Part shown: piece after piece, positions 18,191 through 26,499 of the stretch | Layout of the letters: every line of letters starts with the position of its first letter | Numbering within the stretch: the first letter of the stretch is position 1 | NCBI GenBank assembly: GCA_938015425.1 | Contig: CALLPQ010000077.1 | Coordinates: 1 to 41,865, forward strand | Direction: 5' to 3' | Source: an uncultured Parvularculaceae bacterium | GTDB lineage: Bacteria; Pseudomonadota; Alphaproteobacteria; Caulobacterales; Parvularculaceae | DNA: 41,865 bases | Program-made: the position numbers and the translations under genes | Notes under the pieces: model-generated | What the model was told of the DNA's origin: nothing | What the model saw: the letters and a program-made list of their open reading frames with translations, nothing else | The model's database searches: none

Positions 18191-19252
18191 ATGAGTGACG
18201 AAATTCTTTTTGAACAAATTGGCCAATGGGGCGTTATTACCTTAAACCGTCCAAAGGCATTAAATGCGTTAACCCATTCTATGGTCAAGGCAATGTGTGT
18301 GCAACTTGGCAAGTGGGCAAAGGATGTAAGCATTCATGCGGTGATGATCCAAGGGGAGGGGGAACGCGCTTTTTGTGCCGGCGGTGATATCCGGTGGTTG
18401 CATGATGCGGCGCGCGAGGATCATAAAACTGCCTGCGAATTCTTCCGTGATGAATATACGAATAATGCCGCTATCTATCATTTCCCTAAACCTTATATTG
18501 CCTTGATTGATGGTATTGTAATGGGCGGCGGGGTTGGTGTTTCCGTACACGGTACAGTGCGCATTGCGGGGGATAATACTTTATTTGCTATGCCCGAAAC
18601 CGGCATTGGATTGTTTCCCGATGTGGGGGGCGGGTATTTTATGCCCCGTTTGGAAGGCGGCCTTGGTTTATATTATGGCCTAACCGGTGCCCGGGCAAAG
18701 GCGGCTGATTGCCTTGAAACCGGTATTGCGACCCATTATGTTTCTAGCGATAGAAATGAAGACCTTATATCTGCGTTGCACGAGATTGAGTTCAAGGCCG
18801 ATGATGATCCTTATGGGCCGATCTTAAAAACGATTGATGATTTTAAGTCCGTACCTGATAGAGCACCGATTAACGAAGTGCGCGGTGATATTGAGCGATT
18901 ATTTACGGGGCATGATACGTTAGATGGATTATTAACAGCGCTTGAAAATGATCAAAGTGATTTTGCGGCTGATGCTTTAAAAACACTATCAAGAATGTCC
19001 CCCACCTCTCTGCATTTGACATTTACGCAAATGCAACGTGGATATATGCTTGATTTTAATCATGTGATGCGGATGGAATTTAGAGTTGTCTCGCGGGTTA
19101 TGCAGAGTGATGATTTTTTTGAAGGGGTGCGCGCCCTCATCATTGACAAAGATAAATCCCCCAAATGGTCTCCGCCATCAGTGGGTGACATCGACAAGAC
19201 TGATGTTAAGGCATTTTTTGCCAGTCTTGATAAAGATGAATTGGTGCTTTGA
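18191..19252 (+). CDS. 3-hydroxyisobutyryl-CoA hydrolase-like protein
   Basis: A 353-residue crotonase-superfamily enzyme of the HIBCH branch (longer than the usual 260-residue crotonases). It should hydrolyse 3-hydroxyisobutyryl-CoA in valine breakdown. The oxyanion-hole segment FCAGGDIRWL is at 61-70, and GIVMGGGVGVSVHG is at about 108-121. The branch-specific PETGIGLFPDVGG (135-147) carries the catalytic candidates Glu136 and Asp144. The C-terminal extension with the SLHLTFTQMQRG pattern is also typical. ATG 18191 begins one base after the DUF1330 stop, with GGAAGAG as ribosome site. The methacrylyl-CoA hydratase and the 3-hydroxyisobutyrate dehydrogenase of the pathway are not in this window. 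Confidence 0.9.
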   Translation: MSDEILFEQIGQWGVITLNRPKALNALTHSMVKAMCVQLGKWAKDVSIHAVMIQGEGERAFCAGGDIRWLHDAAREDHKTACEFFRDEYTNNAAIYHFPKPYIALIDGIVMGGGVGVSVHGTVRIAGDNTLFAMPETGIGLFPDVGGGYFMPRLEGGLGLYYGLTGARAKAADCLETGIATHYVSSDRNEDLISALHEIEFKADDDPYGPILKTIDDFKSVPDRAPINEVRGDIERLFTGHDTLDGLLTALENDQSDFAADALKTLSRMSPTSLHLTFTQMQRGYMLDFNHVMRMEFRVVSRVMQSDDFFEGVRALIIDKDKSPKWSPPSVGDIDKTDVKAFFASLDKDELVL

Positions 19253-19593
19253 AGCCCTTAAAAGCGTCTAAATATGATAGTCTAAAATACACTCAAACGA
19301 TCTGGTTATGTTCGAGGCATAATCCTGTTTTATGCAATAGCATTGGTGCGCCGCTTTTTGAGACATGATTAAAATTAACTATAGTCTTTATACATATCAA
19401 ATACTATCCCTATCAACCCTATTTGAAGAGGTTAGGGGCGCGTTATGGCACCATAAATGGAAATTGAAGTTTGGGACAATATGCAAAACATTCTGGATTT
19501 TGAGCTATTTACTAATTGAAGGTCCCATATATTCTTTGCGATGAGAGAGGAAAAATACTTTCCTCTACTATTTAAATTGAAGGAGTTACTATT
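19253..19593 (+). other. 341-base intergenic region with leader hairpin
   Basis: No credible coding frame. Near its 3' end, at 19546-19566, is a perfect 8-bp inverted repeat (AGAGGAAA / TTTCCTCT, five-base loop). It lies 15 bases upstream of the AGGAG ribosome site of the NTF2-like gene and may be a 5'-leader stem that protects the transcript or affects translation. I cannot place a clear promoter. Confidence 0.5.
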
Positions 19594-19944
19594 ATGGTTG
19601 ATCTAACTGCAATCGAATCAGAGATTAATGCGCTAACAAAAGAGGGAAAAATCCTTGATGCGATTGAAAAGCATTATGCACCAGAATGTACATTTACCGA
19701 GATGGATGGATCTGCACGTAATTCTAAAGCTGAACAGTTGGAATTCCTTTCCGGGTTTTTCGCTTCACTAAGCAGTTTTGATGGTGCGACATTGCACGGC
19801 GAAGCCACAGGCAATGATTTTTCTGCCAGTGAATGGACATTTAATATGACAGCTGGCGACGGTAGCAAGATTGAATGGAACGAAATGCTTGTTCGCACAT
19901 GGGAAAACGGTAAGGTGACATCTGAGAAATATTATCAGAAGTAA
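19594..19944 (+). CDS. NTF2-like/SnoaL-like protein
   Basis: A 116-residue protein with the NTF2/SnoaL cone-barrel pattern: an N-terminal helix pair, AIEKHYAPECTFTEMDGSARNSKAEQLEFLSGF-type start (cut here), then four strands ending in WNEMLVRTWENGKVTSEKYYQ. Trp/Glu residues in the last strands line the pocket of this fold. Members include small-molecule isomerases, dehydratases and ligand-binding proteins, and no substrate can be assigned. The gene stands alone, with a strong ribosome site (AGGAG, eight bases from ATG), a hairpin in the leader and a canonical terminator 40 bases downstream. Together these suggest a compact, well-expressed single-gene unit. Confidence 0.8.
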   Translation: MVDLTAIESEINALTKEGKILDAIEKHYAPECTFTEMDGSARNSKAEQLEFLSGFFASLSSFDGATLHGEATGNDFSASEWTFNMTAGDGSKIEWNEMLVRTWENGKVTSEKYYQK

Positions 19945-19985
19945 GCCTATTTATGGTTAGTCTGATTTTTGATCAGAACTTTTTT

Positions 19986-20023
19986 AATCCCTCCAGTCGC
20001 TTGTCGTATTGGAGGGGTTTTTT
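19986..20023 (+). terminator. Rho-independent terminator of the NTF2-like gene
   Basis: A GC-rich stem formed by CCCTCCA (19989-19995) and TGGAGGG (20010-20016) extends with A-U/G-U pairs and is followed by TTTTTT (20018-20023). This is the cleanest intrinsic terminator in the window. A second small palindrome (TCTGAT/ATCAGA at 19961-19977) precedes it. Confidence 0.92.
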
Positions 20024-20161
20024 GTGCTGAATGAGTTGTCGTAATAATAAGATCAAATTAATTTTGATAATTTTAAGAGCCTGAGGTGCGTCGGCTTTGG
20101 GGAAACCAAGGTTTATCTACTATTTTATGTTTAATCTCGCTTTTCGATTAAGCCCTTAGGA

Positions 20162-21301
20162 CTATTCGTCTTCAATCAGTAATGCTTCTAATTGATCTGC
20201 TCTATAATAGGATCGGGCCTCGCCTTTTTTAATTTTGGCCGATAGCTTTTTGGCATCTTTTTGCCAGCGTGTAAACTGTTTATCAATTGTACGGGTGGGC
20301 ACAGGCTTTTGTAAAAGCAAAACCGGTTTAATATTCGAACGCATTTGTTCTAGTTGTGCAGATAATTTTATCAACCCCTTTGAAGGTTTAGATAATGATT
20401 GGCGATCATAGCGTTCATAAATTAAACCCAATTCATGGCGTGCACTGATCAAAATAAAATCGGCTATATTAATGTGTCCGTTTTGCCATTCAAAATAGGC
20501 TGTGTTTATGGCTTTTTGAATGTGACTAAAATCGCTCTCTGCAGAGCGGTTGATTTTTTTGTTGTCCTGATCGTTTGAAGGCCGGAGGGCGGTGCCTGTT
20601 GGTTGGGTACAATGGGTGTCAAAATGATCAATATAAGCCATCAGCCCGTCAAAAATACGTTGATTGGGTTTTGGGCCATCAAATTCCTGCTCTATAACCT
20701 GATGAACAAATTCGGCCTTGGTTGCGGTTGGGGATAGAGTGCCAAAGACCTGTTTATCATTTATGCCATAGAGGGTGGGGATTGGAATGGGGTTATATAT
20801 ATTATCCTCTAGGGTTTTACTAAAAACCGCGTTGGTTGCATCGATATGACCGGGTTTGTCCGAAAGACCTTTGATAAAGAACTCATCATTTACGTCTCCA
20901 TTTTGATGACATGAATCGCATGATAATTTTTTTCGTGCGGCAAGTCCGCCAAATAAAAGGGGGCTGCGAAAAGCAACTGAACCAATATCCATTAATGCTG
21001 CTATTTCTTTATTTTCAGGAGGCGCAAGGCATAATGGTTTTGTTGTGCTAAGATGAGTGACATAATTGCGGTCATCTTCAAGCCAGCCAATTTCGGTAAG
21101 GCTCAGTTTTTCCTTTAACCGTTGGGCGATTGCGTAATTCGAGGGGGCAATAGCATCGCCAATTGTGATGGTCGCTGACAAAATAAAAATGCCTGCCTTT
21201 ACGGCAAGCATCTTCATCTTTGGTGTTATTGTTTTAGCCGACTTTATAGTCGGCGTCTTTAAAGCGTTCATATTTATTATATTCACAAAGGCCGCTGACA
21301 T
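20162..21301 (-). CDS. Exported cytochrome c-like protein, single CxxCH
   Basis: A protein with one c-type haem motif (CDSCH) in SCDSCHQNGDVND and a following pattern (NPIPIPTLYG) like di-haem cytochrome c peroxidase/MauG proteins. Only one CxxCH is present, so it is not a normal di-haem peroxidase. A hydrophobic signal segment (AVKAGIFILSATITIGDAIA) precedes it, so it is probably periplasmic or membrane-anchored. An upstream in-frame ATG at 21337 lies inside a 13-bp inverted repeat and lacks a ribosome site. I chose 21301, with AGGA 12 bases upstream; ATG 21271 is also possible. It lies just downstream of the secreted TPR gene and is probably co-expressed. The electron partner is unknown. 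Confidence 0.75.
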   Translation of the reverse strand: MSAAFVNIINMNALKTPTIKSAKTITPKMKMLAVKAGIFILSATITIGDAIAPSNYAIAQRLKEKLSLTEIGWLEDDRNYVTHLSTTKPLCLAPPENKEIAALMDIGSVAFRSPLLFGGLAARKKLSCDSCHQNGDVNDEFFIKGLSDKPGHIDATNAVFSKTLEDNIYNPIPIPTLYGINDKQVFGTLSPTATKAEFVHQVIEQEFDGPKPNQRIFDGLMAYIDHFDTHCTQPTGTALRPSNDQDNKKINRSAESDFSHIQKAINTAYFEWQNGHINIADFILISARHELGLIYERYDRQSLSKPSKGLIKLSAQLEQMRSNIKPVLLLQKPVPTRTIDKQFTRWQKDAKKLSAKIKKGEARSYYRADQLEALLIEDE

Positions 21302-21326
21302 TGATAAAAGTGGTCCTATATGATCG

Positions 21327-21368
21327 TTCAGAGCCATTCACTGGATTTGGTTTAGGAATGGCTCTGAA
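21327..21368. repeat. Perfect 13-bp inverted repeat between TPR and cytochrome genes
   Basis: TTCAGAGCCATTC (21327-21339) and GAATGGCTCTGAA (21356-21368) are exact reverse complements with a 16-base spacer. In the minus-strand transcript it follows the TPR stop by 17 bases and precedes the cytochrome start. It lacks a minus-strand uridine tract, so it may be a partial terminator, an RNA-processing stem or a dyad operator. On the plus strand it is followed by ATTATTTTT. Confidence 0.85.
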
Positions 21369-21385
21369 TTATTTTTATAAACTGT

Positions 21386-22348
21386 TTAGTCGCGAACAGA
21401 GGCGAATTGGGTCTCGCGCACATTGACTAACCGTGCCAGCTCTTCGCGTTCCGCGCAACCAAACCCACATAATTTATCAAGGCTTGCAAGCTGTCTTTTG
21501 GCGTTTTTCATATCGCCAATTTCAATATATAGCTCACCTAGATATTCATGGGCCCCAATGTGATTAGGGTTTAGCTGAAGCGCTTTGGCGTAATATGATT
21601 TTGCTTGCTCATATTGGCCAAGTTTACGGTGTGTATATCCAAGATAGTTTTGAATGTCAGCATGCAAACCAACTTCGAACTGGGCACTATATAATACGTT
21701 GATGGCTGTTTGATACTGGCCAAGGTTAATTAACTTAACCGCATCAGCATAAATAAGGTCACCAATTTCAAAGCTGCCTTCAGGCGCAAGAGCAAGATTT
21801 AGCTGATCGGGAACCTGACCGGTTTCAACTGCGGTGCGGACACGGTCGAGCGTTGCTTCCATAGCAGGGCTTGGATTTGCTGTTGCCATCTCTTGGATAA
21901 TGGCCAAGCGTTCTTGTGCGTCTTCCATTTTTTGAAGTGTAACAAGTGTTAAAGCATATTGCTCTTGTGCGAGTAAAAATTCCGGGCGGGCTTTAACAGC
22001 TGTTTTGAAATATCGCACTGATTTTTTAGGCTTGTCCTGACCAAGGTAAGACATACCCGTGAAATAATTGGCTTCAGGATTGCGTCGATCAACAGAAAGA
22101 ACTTTTCTAAATTCGCGCGCCGCTTTTTTATAGTCCGCCTTTTTATAGGCTTCAATCCCGTTACGATACGCAACCGCTGGGTCAATGGCTTGGCGTGTTG
22201 GTCGGTCAAGACCACTGCCACCAGATGCACCACCACCGCCGCCGCCCGATCCACCATTGGCAAGAGCAGGTAATGAGCTAGCCCCCACAACGCCTGCTAA
22301 AAGGGCGATTGAGAGTGTTTTTGAAAGTTTCGTTGATAGTTTCGACAT
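21386..22348 (-). CDS. Secreted TPR protein
   Basis: A 320-residue exported protein. The signal peptide ends at LPALA (about residue 30), followed by a Gly/Ser-rich linker (31-46) and at least four tetratricopeptide units. Examples are AYRNGIEAYKKADYKKAAREFRKVL (cut), the next unit starting NPEANYFTGMSYL, and QNYLGYTHRKLGQYEQAKSYY. A C-terminal LCGFGC motif (near residues 294-299) looks like a disulfide or metal-binding pair. TPR proteins mediate protein contacts, and this one is likely periplasmic. It is the first gene of a probable minus-strand pair with the CxxCH protein, so a role in haem-protein assembly or electron transfer is possible but unproven. Confidence 0.85.
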   Translation of the reverse strand: MSKLSTKLSKTLSIALLAGVVGASSLPALANGGSGGGGGGASGGSGLDRPTRQAIDPAVAYRNGIEAYKKADYKKAAREFRKVLSVDRRNPEANYFTGMSYLGQDKPKKSVRYFKTAVKARPEFLLAQEQYALTLVTLQKMEDAQERLAIIQEMATANPSPAMEATLDRVRTAVETGQVPDQLNLALAPEGSFEIGDLIYADAVKLINLGQYQTAINVLYSAQFEVGLHADIQNYLGYTHRKLGQYEQAKSYYAKALQLNPNHIGAHEYLGELYIEIGDMKNAKRQLASLDKLCGFGCAEREELARLVNVRETQFASVRD

Positions 22349-22560
22349 TATTAGCCTTCCTTAATCATCTTTGTGTTGCTTATAATTATGCTAAACTGGT
22401 GCGCGTCTGCAATGTAGGCGAAATATACTCTTATACTGCCAGCATGCTACTAAATTAAGGACATAGATGCACATCAAGGGTCATCAATATTTTGTGAGAC
22501 CGGATATTAAGTGGCTGGCCATTTACAAACCACAAAATCTTCCACTTTAAGGCTAAGTAC

Positions 22561-23391
22561 TTATTTTTTAATGGCTTTTAATTTGTCATATTGGGCGGGC
22601 CGCTTTTCGGATTTAGCAACATAGCTTTCCCGAATATCATCGGCACTTAGCATGGAAGCATTCCATAAGCCCACATAATCAAGGCAGTCCTGTGTGGTGT
22701 GATCGCGGGCATAATTGATTAAAGCTTTACACCCCGTCACCGCTAATGGGGAGTGCGCGGCGATTCGCGAGGCAATTTCCATAACCCCGTCGAGCATTTG
22801 GTCGTGGGACTCATAGAGTTCATTAATCAACCCTATTTCCTTTGCTTTAGAGGCCGGTAATCGCTCCGCGGTGTAGGCCATTTGCCTTGCCCATCCTTCG
22901 GGAATAATTTTGGCCAACCTTGGGAAGGTACCCACATCTGCTGTCATGCCGATGGCGGTTTCCTGAATACAAAAAAAGGCATCTTTAGTGGCGTACCGAC
23001 AATCACATGCGCTGATCAGGTCTACGCCTGCGCCAACGGTGCCGCCCTGAATGGCTGCCAATACGGGTTGGCGGGCGTTCTCCAAGGCCGAAAAACTATC
23101 TTGTAAGGTAGCGACTTGGTATCGAAAGGCTTCCGCATCAATATGATTGTTGCCTGATTTGGACACTAGATCGCCCTCCATAAAGACGGAGATATCCATG
23201 CCCGCCGTAAAATGCTTCCCCTTTGCGGAAAGTACGATCACACGGGCTTCGCCCGCATCTGAAATTTCGTTGATCGCTTTTGGTAATTCAGCCCAGAATT
23301 GCGGTGTGAAGCTGTTAAACTTTTCAGCCCGGTTAAAGGTGATATGGGCAATACGGTCTATATAATCGATGTCAAAACAATTATAGGGCAT
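22561..23391 (-). CDS. Crotonase-family isomerase, ECH1-like
   Basis: A 276-residue enoyl-CoA hydratase/isomerase superfamily protein. The oxyanion-hole segment HFTAGMDI is near 60-67 and the second GGTVGAGVDL near 116-125. The three acids that define delta(3,5)-delta(2,4)-dienoyl-CoA isomerase (ECH1) are all in place: Asp124, Glu144 and Asp152, in GAGVD, QETAIG and TADVG. The C-terminal YVGLWNASMLSADDI also matches ECH1. It would shift double bonds during beta-oxidation of unsaturated fatty acids. It is monocistronic on the minus strand and its ATG 23391 is well supported by homology of the N terminus. Confidence 0.88.
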   Translation of the reverse strand: MPYNCFDIDYIDRIAHITFNRAEKFNSFTPQFWAELPKAINEISDAGEARVIVLSAKGKHFTAGMDISVFMEGDLVSKSGNNHIDAEAFRYQVATLQDSFSALENARQPVLAAIQGGTVGAGVDLISACDCRYATKDAFFCIQETAIGMTADVGTFPRLAKIIPEGWARQMAYTAERLPASKAKEIGLINELYESHDQMLDGVMEIASRIAAHSPLAVTGCKALINYARDHTTQDCLDYVGLWNASMLSADDIRESYVAKSEKRPAQYDKLKAIKK

Positions 23392-23743
23392 TCGTTTTCC
23401 TTTAGGTGAGGCAATGATTATTATGCGGGGAAACCTAGCATGATTTTGGGGCCTATCTAGCGTGACCCTTAGGCTCTATTTAGCATGGCCTTTGTTCGGG
23501 GCGAAGGTTAAATGTCTGCTGCTTATTCTTTTGTTGAGAATAATTAACAAAATCTTGCCCAATGAATAAGGTGGCCGCTTTCATTATAAGGATTTTGTAG
23601 CGAACACATGAATTGATCGCCCCGTAAAGGTTTGCGCAAAATTAACCCTCCTGATTTATGATGCAAGCTAAGTCCAACTGGAAGTTAGCAAAAATTTTTA
23701 CAGATTTTTAAGGCGGGCTTTAAGTGCAAACGAGGGAATAAAT
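23392..23743 (+). other. 352-base divergent intergenic region with imperfect repeats
   Basis: This gap separates the ECH1-like gene (minus) from the modular EF-hand-like gene (plus) and must hold both promoters. At about 23435-23494 there are three imperfect direct repeats of 22-23 bases beginning CTAGCATG, CTAGCGTG and TTAGCATG. No coding frame is credible. The ribosome site GAGGGA precedes the plus-strand ATG. Confidence 0.5.
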
Positions 23744-24802
23744 ATGTCTGTGATAAATATTGATCGTGAACATCAAAATAATGATGAAAATAGCAAAATA
23801 GATGCGCAATTTGCTAAGGTCGGTGCGAATGGCTTTGTTAGTAAAAAAGATGTCATTTTCTTACGTAGAGATATTTTTTCAGACGGCGTTCTTTCAAGAG
23901 AAGAATTATCTAAATTATTATCTCTTGGTGAACGCGCACCAGACGGCGATCCGGAATGGGTTGATTTTTTTGGTGAGGCGGCAGCCGATTTTTACCTGCG
24001 TGAAGAAGTGCCTCATGATTATATTACGGAGCGGGATTTTATCGACTTAAAGGGGGAGGTCACACGTTACGCCCCCACGGTAACACCTTTGGTTTTGTCG
24101 ATGTTGATTAAATTACTATCAAAAGCCACAGCCACGCCGCCGGACTTTCAAAAATTTGTTAGTGAACAGATCAAACGAAATATTTTAGATCGTTCCGATG
24201 ATCCGGTTATCTCAAAAAATGATGTCAACCAAGTAAGAAACTTTCTATATGCTATGGGGTCAGATGAAAATATTGCGATATCCCAAAAAGAAGCAGAATT
24301 TTTATTCGATTTAAATGATGGAACAATATGTACCCAAAATGATTTGGGGTGGTCTGAACTATTTGTAAAAGCCGTTGCCCATCATTTGATGGGTCATATT
24401 GGATATATTGCGCCAAGCCGTGAAGAAGCGTTGCGCCAATGGCATTGGGTTAATGATCAATCGATTAATATTAGTGGTTTTTTCAAGAGAATGATTGCGG
24501 GCGGGTTATCTTCTATGCGTCAGCTCTACCAAGAAGATAGCTCGAATGATGATAAGCTTAACGAAGACGATGAGAATGCGCTGCAAGCATCTGAAGCTAA
24601 TGTTTTTGATCGGGTTGCTCAAACGCGTGGAAAAAACAAACCCTCTCGTGCTTATCTTGAAGCTGACGAGATTGAGTGGCTAGCTGATCGTATTGGCCGC
24701 GATGGCATTCTAGATAGTAACGAGCGAGCATTGGTTGAATATATGCGGACTGTAGAAGACAATCTGCCTGAACCGCTACAAAAGCTGATTGTGCCTGCAT
24801 AA
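23744..24802 (+). CDS. Modular protein with degenerate EF-hand-like repeats
   Basis: A 352-residue soluble, acidic protein with no signal peptide or transmembrane segment. I do not recognise it as a named family. It repeats a short EF-hand-like pattern, D/N-G-x-I/L/V-S/T-x-x-D/E. Instances are ANGFVSKKD (near 28-36), SDGVLSREE (46-54), HDYITERD (91-98), DDPVISKND (152-160), NIAISQKE (176-183), NDGTICTQND (191-200) and RDGILDSNE (319-327). Some would bind calcium (DIFSDGVLSREE has D1, D5, G6 and E12); others are degenerate. Segments 69-85 and 200-216 match each other (W-x-x-F/L-F, then A-x-A), so there is an internal duplication. It may be a calcium-responsive cytoplasmic protein. The function is unknown. 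Confidence 0.72.
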   Translation: MSVINIDREHQNNDENSKIDAQFAKVGANGFVSKKDVIFLRRDIFSDGVLSREELSKLLSLGERAPDGDPEWVDFFGEAAADFYLREEVPHDYITERDFIDLKGEVTRYAPTVTPLVLSMLIKLLSKATATPPDFQKFVSEQIKRNILDRSDDPVISKNDVNQVRNFLYAMGSDENIAISQKEAEFLFDLNDGTICTQNDLGWSELFVKAVAHHLMGHIGYIAPSREEALRQWHWVNDQSINISGFFKRMIAGGLSSMRQLYQEDSSNDDKLNEDDENALQASEANVFDRVAQTRGKNKPSRAYLEADEIEWLADRIGRDGILDSNERALVEYMRTVEDNLPEPLQKLIVPA

Positions 24803-24848
24803 AATTTTGTCATTACATCGCATATTTGTTTTAGGGTGATGATGCTTA

Positions 24849-26348
24849 TTAGGCTGGCAAAATAATATTAAAGGTTGCGCCGGTTGCATCAGATTTTTTT
24901 AAAATCAAATCCCCCCCATGAGCCCGCATAATTTCTGTGGTGATGGCAACCCCTAAGCCAGATCCACCCGGTTTAAATGACCCTTTAAATGGTTCGTGCA
25001 GAAACTCTTTTGCTGCATCAGGGAGGCCGGGACCATTATCAACAATCTCTACTATGATGTTGTTATCTTCATGTTTTGCATTGACAATGATAAATTGGTC
25101 AGGTTTTTTGGGGGGCGGCGTATCGTTTTCTATATGCGATGTTAAAGCTTCGACCCCGTTGCGAATGATATTTGTTAGCCCACGGTGGATTTGCACACGG
25201 TCAAGTTTTATTTTTAAATCTTTGGGAATATTGTTTTGCATATCTACATACATAGAGGCTGTGTCCTCGAAAACATCATCTACTAATTTTTCCAGATTTA
25301 TGGTTTCAAGATTGAGAATTTCCGGAGATATTTTTCCGTAGTTGAGGGTTTCGCGGCTTAAAGTGATGGCCCGGTCTAGCGCGTCAATCAGGCGGGGGCT
25401 AAGTTTTCTAACCCTCGGGTCGTCACTAGAGACAAGCCTGTCAGACATGAGTTGGGCGCTGGCCAGAATATTGCGCAAATCATGGCTGATTTTCGATATC
25501 CCTGCGCCTAGAGCCGCTAGTCTTTTTTGTTCTTTTAACAAAGTATACAGACGGTTTTCTAAGCCGTTTAAGTCGCGTTGGGCGTCACCAATTTCATCAA
25601 TGCGGTTTCCGGCAACTAAAATATTGTTGGCGTCTTCTGGGTCTGCGGTGAAAAGCGACATGTTTTCCCGCATGTTTCTCACTGGTTTGATAATTAGATT
25701 ATTGAGGGTCCAATAGACAAACACTGCGGCAATTAACGAGATTACCAATGATAACCCAAGGATATTGCGGGCATAGTTTCTTAAGTCCATCCGTAAATCT
25801 TCACGGGAAACAATGATTTCGACAATATGATTATCGCGTAACTCGGACCTGCCAGAAACCCGTAAAAGGCTTTTATCGTTACTAAAAACATTCCCCCATG
25901 CATCAGCGATCATGTTCAAGGTGCTATAATTTTCAAGATCGATGGAATAGAAAAATTGATTTTCTTCATTAGTGATATCTGGAGAAATGATTGTATCATA
26001 ATCATCGCCAGATTTAATGGTAATGCCTAAAATATCGGCAGAGTTTAAAACTTTGACAACCAGCATATCATTTACATCTTTAACACTGGCTGCATTATGT
26101 TGGCCTTTGTGGTTCGCTGTATCTTCAAGAGCGACTTCAACCAAATAAGCGGCTTGGGTGCGCGTTCTTAACCAGTTGAAATGTTGGTGGGCAACAGAAG
26201 GGACCATGATCACCAATTCGGTGGCGAATATGACCGTTAAGGTCAAGGTCAATAATTGGAGGGACAGGGAATGGCGAATACCCGGAATGACGCTCATGAT
26301 TGAATTGATGAAGGATCGATTTTCCATAATGCGACTTTCAGCTTTCAT
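24849..26348 (-). CDS. Membrane sensor histidine kinase (orphan)
   Basis: A 499-residue sensor kinase. TM1 is at about 29-50, followed by an extracytoplasmic sensor region (51-196), TM2 (197-213), a HAMP-type region (about 214-270), then the kinase core. The H box ISHDLRNI has the phospho-accepting His289. The N box IIRNGVEAL has Asn397, and the G boxes are DNGPG (437-441) and GSGLG (462-466). The ISHDLRN form recalls the HPK4-like group. No response regulator is present in this window, so its partner must be elsewhere. It lies downstream of the flavin disulfide oxidoreductase on the same strand, but a hairpin in the gap may separate their transcripts. The signal is unknown. Confidence 0.9.
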   Translation of the reverse strand: MKAESRIMENRSFINSIMSVIPGIRHSLSLQLLTLTLTVIFATELVIMVPSVAHQHFNWLRTRTQAAYLVEVALEDTANHKGQHNAASVKDVNDMLVVKVLNSADILGITIKSGDDYDTIISPDITNEENQFFYSIDLENYSTLNMIADAWGNVFSNDKSLLRVSGRSELRDNHIVEIIVSREDLRMDLRNYARNILGLSLVISLIAAVFVYWTLNNLIIKPVRNMRENMSLFTADPEDANNILVAGNRIDEIGDAQRDLNGLENRLYTLLKEQKRLAALGAGISKISHDLRNILASAQLMSDRLVSSDDPRVRKLSPRLIDALDRAITLSRETLNYGKISPEILNLETINLEKLVDDVFEDTASMYVDMQNNIPKDLKIKLDRVQIHRGLTNIIRNGVEALTSHIENDTPPPKKPDQFIIVNAKHEDNNIIVEIVDNGPGLPDAAKEFLHEPFKGSFKPGGSGLGVAITTEIMRAHGGDLILKKSDATGATFNIILPA

Positions 26349-26447
26349 TCAAGGCGGTTTCAATCAAAAAAGGTTCACTCAAAAATATGTTTATTCAAAA
26401 GATAATATGGTGCAAAATGAACGGCCTCAAACCTATCGGTATTTTAT

Positions 26448-26476
26448 AATTGAGGGAATTTTAAAAAACCTCAATT
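26448..26476 (-). terminator. Hairpin between oxidoreductase and kinase genes
   Basis: An 8-bp perfect inverted repeat (AATTGAGG at 26448-26455, CCTCAATT at 26469-26476) lies 23 bases after the minus-strand oxidoreductase stop. On the minus strand it is followed by ATAAAATA. It is AT-rich and only a weak terminator, but could attenuate read-through into the kinase gene. Confidence 0.45.
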
Positions 26477-26499
26477 TAGGGGGAGACTAATCCAGACAG

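Noticed and set aside
19457-19519. A possible 20-residue small gene upstream of the NTF2-like gene.
   Set aside because: There is no ribosome site and no sign of conservation; it is too short to support.
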